Shown here one piece after another: positions 1-11,300 of a stretch of DNA of 48,882 bases. The notes below the pieces were generated by a model that did not search any database, had not been told where the DNA came from, and saw only the letters and a list, made by a program, of their open reading frames with translations. The position numbers were made by a program, and so were the translations under genes. Origin of the DNA: Klebsormidium nitens (lineage: Eukaryota > Streptophyta > Klebsormidiophyceae > Klebsormidiales > Klebsormidiaceae); the NCBI GenBank assembly GCA_000708835.1, contig DF237585.1, positions 1 to 48,882 on the forward strand, read 5' to 3'. Position 1 is the stretch's first letter. Each line of letters begins with the position of its first letter.

Positions 1-70
1 AAAAGCTTCGCATGGTTTCCGCACATGTGAAGTAGACAGGCAGCGTGTGAACCCTGTCCAACCGTCACAG

Positions 71-303
71 TCAAGACAAAAGTTTTGACTCACCCGCAAG
101 GCCGACCATGCCACTCAAGATCCTCGAACGTTGTGAGTGATGGCGCCGACCAATTAAAACTTCCTCATGATTATAAGCTTTTCAGTTTCAAGACAAAAGT
201 TTTGACTCGCCGCAAGGCCGACCATGCCACTCAAGATCCTCGAACGCTGTGAGTGATGGCGCCGACCAGTCAAAAGTTCCCTCTTGATATAAGCATTTTA
301 GCT
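71..303. repeat. 117-bp direct tandem repeat, two copies
   Basis: Copy A is 71-187 and copy B is 188-303, both opening with TCAAGACAAAAGTTTTGACT. They differ by a few substitutions and single-base indels, so the duplication is fairly recent. Each copy carries two GCCGAC hexamers (101-106 and 145-150; 217-222 and 261-266). A much weaker third resemblance may follow after 304. No coding potential is visible. Confidence 0.9.
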
Positions 304-1421
304 CTTCACGGCAGAAGTTTTTACTCTGAGCCTCTGAAGACACTCCACCTATGATACTGAAGAATGTTGCAAGTTAAAGCGGCAACCATCGACTCACACG
401 CAGGGGGGGCCATCTCACTTTGATCTGACGGCACGGTTGGAGCACGCTATGTGCCAAGGTTGGACGGCCCTGCCTCAATGAGCTCCACTGGAGTTTAAAA
501 ATGGATAGTAGCACCACCCTCCTCTCGCAAAGCGCGCGGCGTGGGCCGAAAACCATTCAGGTGGCTCAGCAAACCAAACGCCTCTGCTAGCTGACAGCAC
601 TTTAGACAAAGTGATCATTGAAAGAGCGGTGCACTTCGATGATGATTGCGCATACAGAGATGGGTCCAATGCACATTGCACACACACCTGGATGCGGAGT
701 TGCGGCACGACCAGATCATCGCAGTGTTGGATCCCGCCCCGCGCTCACCGTAGCGCCGCTGAGCCTGGCCCGGTCTTGCATATTCTTCACATTCAATTCA
801 CAAGCCCCCGCTGTGAGACAGAGTGCGTAACAGTACGGTAAATGGATGTATGTCCTAAGTTGCATAATGCACTTGGAGGCGGCTCAGCCGAGTAGCTCAG
901 CTCAGTGCCAATAGCCCTTGGCCTTAGTGAAGGCTCGCCGAATGGGGCAGCCCTTGTGGCTTTCAAAATTGCCGACTGTGCATAGCTTATGGGATTCGGA
1001 GCCAAACCGGGCGCTTTCCATGAGGTTCAGCCGAATCGCCGATCGACGGCGCTCATAAAAACCTTGGCCATCGGGCGGCTGAGAGAGTTGGGGGGAATTG
1101 GAGACTCGCGCCGCCCCGTGAAACTCACACTGCGCGCGCTGCGCACCTCAATTGACGTCAGCTGCAATCATGCACGACATCAGCATTTATGATCCACGCT
1201 TCATTCGCCAAATTGCGAGCAAAACGTGTGCCGAGCAACCTTGTCGAACTGGTTCTTGCCGTCCATGAACTGCCATCGACGGTCAATATCTTCTGAAGTT
1301 GCCCGGAAACAAAACTCGCGAATGTCGTAATCGGCCGTGCTCGACACACGCATGTACAGGCGCGGCACCCCTGTGCAGTACGCACAACACGGAATCGAGA
1401 CCGCATGAAAGAGACAAGACT

Positions 1422-1491
1422 GGTACCTACCCAGTAGGTTTCGTTGTACAGTGTACAGTAGACTGGAATCTGGATCACCTAGGTAGGTACC
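1422..1491. repeat. Perfect 10-bp inverted repeat
   Basis: GGTACCTACC at 1422-1431 is the exact reverse complement of GGTAGGTACC at 1482-1491, separated by 50 bases. It could be a cruciform, a paired protein-binding site or the remnant of a small mobile element. No target duplication is evident. Confidence 0.6.
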
Positions 1492-1558
1492 GTGGCAGGC
1501 AGGTGTTACCTGTGAACCTGCCCAGTGCCATCAGCGTTCGACACGGAGTTTTTATTTT

Positions 1559-1712
1559 GTCGGCTGGGAGCCGACTGTTCTCCGTTCAGTCGGCTGGACC
1601 TGTGAACCGGTCGGCTTGTGTCAGCCAGACCCCTAAGATATGCCTCGATTTTTTTGTCGGCTTTTCGGCCGACGCCCCTCGGTTGAGTCGGCCGGGTGGC
1701 AATTCCGTCGGC
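1559..1712. promoter_or_regulatory. Cluster of eight GCCGAC/GTCGGC hexamers (DRE/CRT-like cores)
   Basis: Eight copies of GTCGGC or its reverse complement GCCGAC lie at 1559, 1570, 1589, 1610, 1656, 1668, 1687 and 1707. Two pairs are inverted and could form short hairpins: GTCGGCT/AGCCGAC at 1559-1575 and GTCGGC/GCCGAC at 1656-1673. In plants (A/G)CCGAC is the core bound by CBF/DREB AP2-family factors. The cluster ends about 620 bases upstream of the oxidase start codon. A regulatory role is inferred from position and density only; a simple repeat origin is possible. Confidence 0.5.
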
Positions 1713-2333
1713 TGACGTTTGCCTGGTGTGACGGCTCGTGTCGAACACTGAGTGCCATACCGATTCGCCACTTGGATTGGCCTGCAGCTGCAGCCACTAC
1801 CACTGGCACCAGCAAGTTTTCCAGTTCATTTGCATTTGAGCTGAGCGCCACTGGTTTCAATCCGGCACTGCAAATCCTGGCGCAAAGAGGAGATAGTTGA
1901 GTCCCCCCTCGAATGCAGAGCAGGGGTGTCTAACAGGTAGCATTCCGGTATAGGTAATTGTTAGATTGCTACTACCCGGAGCAAACAATCGTAAATAGAA
2001 GGGAGTGCTTTCTCAGTTCTGTGCTTGCTGTTCTGTATCAAGACCATTCACCAGGATCCCAGCAGTACCATAAGTCAGGCCGACAGTGAGAGCTAGAGTC
2101 ACATGAAAGGTGACCGCACCAGCTCATCACCATCGTTTGCAGTTGCAAAGAAGTTGGGTTTAGTTCAGAAACCTTGTCCTTTTTGTTAGCCACCTTGCGA
2201 CCACCTGCCGTGCTGCATGATTTTGTTCGCACCCTGAATCAACAACATTCCCTTTCATCTTTGCACCACTGTAGTCAAACAATACAGAGTAAGGCACGCT
2301 TCAATTGGAAGGCGGAGTCTGATCAAAGTCAGA

Positions 2334-5300
2334 ATGGAAAGCTCACGGGGCAATGCCGCTCGGCTCTTGATGGCCACAACCGCCATTGTCGCTCTCCTCG
2401 TTATCGGAGCAGCGATGTTTTCCTCGGGGAGCGAACTTTCTGAGCTTTCAGTCGCCCCACCCCGCCGCATGCTCGCTGCTGACGTTAGCGCCGCATCAGT
2501 AAATGCTGAAATCATCAGCTCACTGAACACGACCAACGTGCGGACCTACTACATCAGCATTGATGAGGTGGAGTGGGATTACGCCCCTGGTGACGGCGAC
2601 CTGTGTTTTAACCGGCCCTACACAGATATGGAGCTTCCGTACGCGCGTCCAAGTAACACCAGCATTGGCAGCAAGTACACTAAAGCGCAGTTCAGGTAGG
2701 TGGATTCGTGCATGGGTTCACTTTTGATTGATGCATTCTGATTGCAAGACAGACTTCGCTTTGCCCCAGCTATTCGAACTCACAGCTCCGTGTCAAAGCA
2801 TCACTACTTTACTTTGGGATCATTCTGGAGTTGGCTCGTTTCCACAGGACCTCTTGCAATGACCCGTGATCAACCAGCACTCAAATCTGGTCCCGTGACA
2901 AACAAGCTGCCTTTCCCTCCCAGTTTTATCCTCGAAGAGCAGGGCCTCCGTTTCGCGGCTCCAACTAGCACATCAGAGCCCTGCTTCGACCACAGATCCC
3001 CCTGTTTCTTTCCGCTCCCGCTGACAGCATTCCTCAAGTGCCCCTCTTTGCCCGCTCACAGATTCCCCCCAGATGCCCCAAAAGAATCTGCTCAATACAC
3101 CCTTTTTGTCCCCAAAGGATGCTTTCATTGGGCCCCTGATGCTTTTTCTGTCTTCAGAATCTTCCTCTGCCAGCTCACCCCCCATCTCAGCCACCTCAAG
3201 GATTTCCTGAAGTCACCTTTTCTTTTTCCTTCCCAGGGCATACACTGATGCCACCTTCAGCCAGCTCTCCCCGGTGCTCCCCCAGTGGCAACACTTGGGC
3301 CTGCTCGGCCCTGTCCTCCATGCGCAAGAAGGCGACACAATCGTGGCCGTCGTCCGTAATGCCGCCCAGTTCGACTTCACCTTCCACATTGACGGCGCTG
3401 TCCTGTCCAACAACTCGACTCGTGTCGTTGGAGATATCCCTGGTTCTGTTGTGGCGAGCAAGTTGGTGCAGCCGGGGGCGCCGAATGCAACGACGCTGAG
3501 GGGGAATGTGGGGGGGGGTGCGGAGGCCATTGCACCAAACACGACGGCAGTGTCGGTGTGGCAAATCACGAGCAAGTCCGCTCCAGGTGAGGGCTCCTTC
3601 TTCCTTCCTTCTTTGTTCTTCTGCAAACAGGTTTCCAGAAGGGATCAAGTGCCTTGGAATGGGTCTAAATTCGTAAAGGAGTCATTTTCAAGCGAGGGTT
3701 CTTGGAAAGACAAACTCATTCTCAGAATGGCAAGCTGTCAAAAATTCTGATAATGATGAGGGGGTCTGAGACGAATCCACCACTTCGGTTGGTGTTAGGG
3801 TGCATATAGGGCAACAGCGGTCTCCTGCCAATCTTGAATTTCTTCCCAGCTTTATCACTTATCTTCAAATTGTCCATGTGTTAAAAGGTCAATCACTCGC
3901 TTCGAATAGTCCATGTACTCTTCCCGTGCCTCAACCCCTTGGAGATGAAAGCAAAGCAATTTCAACAGTTCAGGGGTTGCCCTAAGACAGTTTTACAACC
4001 CACTTTCATGTGAAGGCCCCAGAAGTCAGATGCTCCACACCCAACATATCAGAATACGAGCTCTTGAGGACCAGAAGGGGTGACTCTTGCCAAGTAGACC
4101 CCAAAGTCCACAAGTCCAACCATGTTTTGAATGACAGAAAATGTCATAAATGTAAAGCCACACTTCTTGTCTTGATCTACAAGCCCCACTGAATTCGCAT
4201 TCCCATAACCTCATCTCAGGTCCTGGCGATGAGAGCTCCATTCTTTGGCTGTACCGCTCAACGCTCAACGGCCAACAGGACAATAACGCGGGTCTCTCAG
4301 GGCCGCTCATCGTAACCCGCAAGGGTCAAGCTAACCCAGACGGCACGCCGGCTGACGTGGACAGGGAGATTGTGGCGCTCTTCGAGGTCTTCGACGAGAA
4401 TGTCAGCCCCTTCTTCGACGAGGCGCTTATCCCAGCGGTGAGAAATTGTGCACCAGCCTAAATGTAGGTTTTTGATGCTGCCTGGTTCTGGCTCTGTTTG
4501 CCTGCTTGATTTTGTAATTGGTCTTTTCAAGAAGTCTTTTTTGAGTTATCAAGAAGTTTAAGGCACCTGCTTAAATACCATAGTCAATGCACAATTCTGT
4601 CGACTGGAGGATCTCAGACACCAATGTCACTTTCAAATCCATCTCGTCCTCCACATTTCTGAGGGTCTACTTTCAGGCGCTCTGTCTCTGCCTTCCAAAG
4701 CGGCACCCAATCGAACAATCGACTTAGCTTCTGCTCGACAACTTGCCTCTGCACTATCCAAATTGCCTATTTGCTGCACATGTTTTTGAAAGTAATCTTC
4801 AAATCAAGCAACACCCCAAGGGTTTTGAACCTGGACTCAACAATAGTACTGCAACTTCACTGCCACTGTTTGCTGGTTTGCTTTTACGCGGAAGCTCAAT
4901 TTTGACTTCCTGGGCAGATAGTTTTGCTGCAGCTTGAGTAGCATCTCGTTTAAGCCTGCGCTTTGCTAGTCGAGCTTCCAAAAGCACTCGTCAACTCGCA
5001 AATCACCGTAATCCGCTCACAAACAACAGCAAGAAGACGTGTCTGATATCGATTTGTGAATTCCTTCCAGGGCGTGAACCAAACCGACGAGGAGGCTATG
5101 GAGGCTTTCGCAGAGTCCAACCGCAAGTACGCCATCAATGGTTACACCTTCTGCAACAACGCTCCAACCATGGTCATGAACAGGGTTAGGCCCTAACCCA
5201 AACTTCTTCTCTTTAGTGCGATGACGCTCGTCAAAGCGTGGCTGAGTCAAGCCAGGCCCCGCGAGCAGTACGATTATCAGGGTTTTCTATGGCCTGCCTG

Positions 5301-8300
5301 ACGTTCTCGGAATTCCCCACTTAGCATGAACTTGATGCACTAAAAGGCAATTGGGGAAAAGGAGCCGTCTGCTGCTGACGCCTGGTGTCAGCCAAGTCTT
5401 CTCATGCACTGATCCAATGAGTGCGAGATGCCGTCCGACTTGGTTAAATTTTTCGTGTCTTGAGAATCAGCCAACAGCATTTGGAGGGGGCTATCACCGA
5501 ACGAGTCTAGTCACCGACCTACTGCAGATTCGGCTTCCCAAATGCCTTTTCACACTTGGCCCATCCTTGAATGTGAGCTCCAAACTTGTCACCTTGGCTG
5601 ACTTTACTCGCGCTTTTTTCCGGCGACCAGGGCGAGCGCGTGCGGTGGTATCTGGTCGCCCTGGGCAACGAGGTGGACGTGCACGCGCCCCACTGGCACG
5701 GCAACACGGGGGCGGTGTCCAACAACACGCAAGTCATGGACCAGCTCAACCTGCTGCCCATCAACATCCAGACGTTCAACATGGTGAGGGTTCGAAGTGT
5801 AAATTGACTTGGTATCTTTGCCGTTCAAGGTTTTAAACGGGAGATGGGGGTTTTGAGTCGGTGGCAGATAAGAGGCAAGAAGTGGGCCCAATCAAACCTG
5901 CCCAGCTTCCCATTATTGAAGTTTCGGAATAACTGGCCGTTTCTTTGCCTCTGGAGTTTGGGGTTCCAGACGTTGCCCTTGCCGTTTCGAGTTTCTGGGT
6001 CCTGGGTTCTGCCTTTAGTAAAGTCCATTGGCTGATGGGATGTTTGTCATGGAGTTTAGAATCAACTCCAATGTCGATACGAATTGGGACCATCTGTATT
6101 CTAAGCAGCTCGAACACATCAAGGGTATGCGGAAGTGCTTCAGAATGGATTCGCTACCTGGACATATAGTTCCACGATTACCTCCAGCAGAATGTCTATC
6201 CCTCAACATTAGCTGGTACATGTTGCTTTTGCTGACTGCCCGACACGTGTCCGCCATCCAGGTGCCTGACGCCACGGGCACGTGGATGTTCCACTGCCAC
6301 GTCAACGAGCATTTGATGGCGGGGATGAGGACCCTCTACCGAGTCGACGGGTTGGATACCATTGAGGCCCCGGGAACTGTTCGCCGTTACTTTGTGCAGG
6401 TAAGACACTTTGCTTCTCAGAAGGACGACTTTCGCTCCTTGATCTGTTCATATTAAATTCTTTTCTTCTTTGTCGAGAGTTGGGTTCTGTTGCGTTTGCC
6501 TTGATTCTGATCGTATACAGTTTTGTTCCTTCTCTGTCGAAGGTTGGATTCTGCAGCCTTCATTCAGCCTCAGAAGCGGGCCTTGATGACAAACGTCCAA
6601 TAATGAAAGTGGTTTGTTTGTCGCATTCGAAGGGCTCTGGTCATTGGAACCTTTCCCAACCGCTTTGGCGAGCCAGTGAGCTCTTCAGCAATTTTGGCGC
6701 CTCCTTTGAGAGGTCTCCAGCGCACACTACAGGAAGCCCCTGATTACGAGCCCTCAGAATCTTGCTCCCTTTCAGAACCTGTCTTGCAGAACGATTAGCT
6801 ACTCCGAGCCTCGCCCGATGGCAGACCCAGCGCCGCCGTAACGCCAAACGTGCAACCTCACTTTGCGTTACGCTTGCACTTTCGCAGATCGAAGAGGTGC
6901 TGTGGGACTTCGCCCCGTCCGGCCAGAACCTCTGCTTCGACGACACGCCCGGCGCCAACGTAACGCTCGACCGCGGAACTGACCTTACGGACGACGAAGC
7001 GCTTTTCGTTATCCCGAATCCGGACATCCCGTCCATCGGAAGCGTGTATAGAAAGGCGCGTTACATTGAGTACACGGACGCCACGTTCCGGACGGTGGTA
7101 ACGCGCCCCGAGACGGAGTCGCTCGGGATCCTGGGGCCGATCTTCAGAGCGGAGGTGAAAGCGTTTTTGAAATTTCTCTACGGATGAGTGGATGGTTCGA
7201 TGGCCAATGAACAAATCTTTGCTTTTTCAGATCAGCTATAATTGTCGAACTGTAAGTAAAGGAAAGCTGAGGAGGGAGCGGTGTAGAAATGTGTCTTTTC
7301 AGTTAGAGTTGGCCATAACTTCGGTACTGCGCTTTGCAGGCTTGCTGAGTTTTTTGAGTCAGCAAGTGGCCTGCGACCGGGTCGAAATAAAATAGTTCTA
7401 ACTTTTGTAGGCTGCAAATCGGATCCAGCCTAGCAAGACGAATGGGCGCAAGGCAGCCTCCCAGAGAGTCTTCTCAGATTTGCAACCGTTCGGCTACATG
7501 TAAGCGTGCACCAACAGAAGAAGACAGATTGAAATTGGACACTGGCTCTTCTTAGGAAACCTCTGATGATTAGTACACCTCGCAACTTCTGTTCCTTGTC
7601 AACCTCGTAACCTTATGCAACCATTCAAAATTTGGCGCGCAGGTGGGCAACACCATCGAAATCGTGGTGCGCAACCAGGCCCAGTTCGCTTTCAGCATGC
7701 ACCCGCACGGCGTTTTCTACAACAAGTCCTCCGAAGGCGCAAGCTACGCCGACAACTCGACACTTAACGACGGCGGCCACGGCTTCATCGCCCCGGGGGA
7801 GCAGTACACCTACCGGGTAAGTGGGGCCACGTGGCAAGCCTTCCGCGCTTTCTATCGAGGTGCCCGTATTTTGAGATCTGCGGGCGAACCTTGCCGGACA
7901 TCTTAGGGGCAAGGTCGCCGTCTCCCTGTCTCAGACGAAAGTTGATCTGGAGACGAAAGGCGAAGCTTCTCTTTACACTTAAAGGCGCAAACCTTCTGAT
8001 ATGCGGTAGTATAAGGTAACGCGTCAACAAACCGATACTAACCTGCAACCGCCGCTTTTAGTTTGCAGCTTTAGAGGCTGCTTCTTTGCAGGCAACAGCT
8101 CAAAAGTTGAATCTTCTTCTGCTCTGAATGCCATCAGAAAGGTACTTCGTCGGCTCTCACTGTCTGATCAATCATAAGTCGATTGACAGTCTTTCTGTTT
8201 TTCCTTCCACAGTGGGCCGTCCCCGCGCGCGCGGGCCCCGCGCTCGGCGACCCGAGCTCCAAGGTGTGGCTGTACCACAGCCACGTGGACGAGGTGGGCG

Positions 8301-11300
8301 ACACCAACGCGGGCCTCATCGGCGCGATCATCGTCACGCGCGCGGGCGCGGCCATAAGCCCCGCAAACCCCGCGCCCGCGGGCGTCGACCGCGAGTTCGT
8401 CGCGTTCTTCGGGATCCTGAACGAGCTGAGCAGCGTCTACGCGCTGAACAACACGATCGACCGGGCGCTGGGAGGAAACGCGTCGTCGGAGGCGGTGGAC
8501 CAGCTCTTGAGTGTAAGCGGTTTTTGCTTCGTCCGTTCAACTTGTTTTGGATATCGGCGTGTCTTTTGGGACTGCTTGCCTCTAACTGCAAGAGCGACGG
8601 CGCTCGATCCGTCATTCTTGCAAAAAGCCGATTCTTTTTGTTTGGCGATCTTCTGGGCTTTGTTTGTTGCCCTGCCGATCATGATAGCGTCTTACACCAG
8701 GCGCTATTCTACCCATCCAGTTCTGTCTGTTCAACGGAGTCAGTTGATCCCCACGGAACATTCTTCCCAACCTTTTTTCCAACGGTGGATTAAACATAGC
8801 ATCTTTTCGTGTGACGCAACATTCATGCCGTCGTCAGCTCACAGATATTCTACTGATTCAAATACAACGTCTCGTACCCCGCACTCGTGACACCGCATCT
8901 TCTCCCCCGCTAAACAGAACGACGACTACATCGAGAGCAACTTGAAGCACAGCATCAACGGTCGCCTCTACTGCAACCTGCGCGGGCTCACGATGCGCGT
9001 CGGCGAGCGCGTCCGGTGGCATCTCGTATCGCTCGGGTCCGTGCTGGACGTGCACGTGCCCTCCTGGGGGTCGCATACGCTATTGGCCCACAGCCAGAGG
9101 GTCGACTACACGCTCATGATGTCATCATCCATGACGACGCTCGACATGATCCCGGCCGAGGTGAGGGCGGCTGACGTAATCGTGACGAGAATGGAACACG
9201 TGTGCTGAAACCCGACAAGAAGCTGAAGTCTTGGTTGTTTCTGCTGCCTAGCGCCGAGCAGAAAGCTGGAACACGTAAGCCCCAAACAATATTATCAATC
9301 TTTGAAAAGGGTACGAATCACGATGAGGGAACGTCAGGTTGACAATGAGATACGTCAAAGTACTTCGTACATTTTCCTTTTTCGGAGTCAACTTTTGCAG
9401 ATTGGACAATGTTTGGTGCTTAGACCTAGGACCTAGGCTTTCCGTTACTGCATGGTCGAATAGGATTCGTTAAAGCCTTCCCAACCCGTTGTAAGAGCAT
9501 TTGATTGGCTCGCATAACAGCCACGTCAGATCGTGACAGCTGTCATCCGCGCGCGCAGATTCCTGGGGCGTTCAACTTCCAGTGCCACGTGGACGACCAC
9601 TACCTCGCGGGCATGAAGGCCATGTTCCAGGTTAACGCGACTTCCGCTGGTCCGCTGACCGCCCAAGCGGACCCCACCGGAACGGTCCGCACGCACTATA
9701 TTGCGGCACAACAGGTAGGCCGACTTGCGAGTTGCGACTTGCATTGGTGCCTCTTGTCTGAAACATTGGCGGTTTCTGCACATTTTATGCAATTAACAAT
9801 CATCCGGACGTCCTAGCCGCATCTGCTCTTGGCACGATGAAGTTTCTAATCATTATCGAAAGTTGGGAAGCTTCGAGTGTTGAGGGTGCTAAGACTGCTG
9901 AGCTGGAATTGTTCCGGCTTGGGCATGCCGATCCAACGCTTCAGAGGCCGGTCTTATGCATCTCAGAAATGGGCTTCTTCTCGGTTTTGACTGAGTAATT
10001 TTAACGCAGGTAACTTGGGACTACGCCCCCCTTGGTGCGGACGGCAACTGCGGCGGCCTGCAATTTGGACAGGTTGCGGATGCGGACACGTGGCTCAACA
10101 ACACTGGCCCAAACCAGATAGGACCAATCTACACGAAGGCTGCGTGAGTGCCACATTCAATTTGGGCAACACAAGAAGAAAGTTTTGGACGTGGTTTGCC
10201 TTTCTTCGAGTCACCCAGAGTCTTTTGAGAGACGGCAATCTTGCCATTCACGGCCAGACACTGCCGGATCTTATCAGGGGTACGTCTTTGTATGCTGTCG
10301 GTTGTACTTGGATGATCATCATTTCAGACTTCATCGTTTCAATACCCGCCACTTGACTTCAAAGCCTCTCTCGTATGAGCCTTCCTTTTAAGATCCGACG
10401 CTTGTTTGAAGCGTCCCTTCGCTCAAGACAACCACTACACTTGGGCAGCACAAACGTCTTTGCTTTGCATCTTTCGGCATGAGCGCTGCCCAGGACAGAG
10501 CGGAACGACGGAACGACTGATCGCATCTCCTTCTCCTACCAGTTACCTCGAGTACACAGACGCCACGTTCACAACGTTGCTCGCGGCCGCGCCCGACGAG
10601 GGCGGCCGCGCCCCCGGCCAGCGCGGCGAGCACCTGGGGCTGCTGGGGCCGCTCCTGCGCGCGCAAGTGGGCGACACCATCAAGGTGCGCGCGCTCAAAA
10701 TCTGTCACTTGGCTTTCGGGAGCGTCGTTTCCGGCGGCCGGAGAGCGTTCCTCGCAGCCAGGAGTCGAATTTTTGCGAAACTTTTGACCCGTCTTGAGAT
10801 GCCCTTTTCAAAAACTAAAGAACTAATCTCCGTGGCTTAAGTACTCGCTCTTCAATTTATTATGGGCGGCATCATAGGAATTGCTGTTCCAGAAAATTGG
10901 CGCAGCAACTGATTTGGGGCGAAATGCTAGAGCACGACAGATCGTGAGAATTTTAGAAAACAGACGCGCTTTGCGCACCCTCTCAAGAACGGGGCCTTGT
11001 TTCGCAGGTCGTCCTCAAGAACAAGCTCACGTTCCCGTTTTGCGCACCTACTCAATTAAGCGGGGCCTTGTTTCGCAGGTCGTGTTCAAGAACATGCTCA
11101 CCAACATGACTGCCAACATGGTGCCCAGCGGCCTCAGCGCGGGCCTCCCGGGCTCGTCCGTCAACGGCTCAACTGAATTCTTGTCCGACAGCTCTCAGGC
11201 TGAGGTGAGTTTCATTAGCAGACCCGGAACTTGAAGCTTTCCCGAGCATAAAACTACGAGCCAAGTGAGACATATCCATTCAGATGTCCGACGATTCTGG

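Larger units (their letters stand above)
1..2333. other. Intergenic region upstream of the multicopper oxidase
   Basis: I found no convincing exon here. The longest open frames (for example a 138-codon frame at 1299-1715 on +) lack domain-like sequence and overlap comparable frames on the other strand. The stretch holds a 117-bp tandem repeat (71-303), a 10-bp inverted repeat (1422-1431 with 1482-1491), a TGACGTCAGCTG site (1153-1164) and a dense cluster of GCCGAC/GTCGGC hexamers (1559-1712). It presumably includes the promoter and 5' UTR of the oxidase that starts at 2334, but I cannot place a transcription start. Confidence 0.6.

Noticed and set aside
1299-1715. 138-codon open frame upstream of the oxidase
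   Set aside because: No ATG-led exon structure or recognisable sequence, and comparable frames overlap it on the opposite strand; it spans the GTCGGC-rich repeat, which explains its openness.
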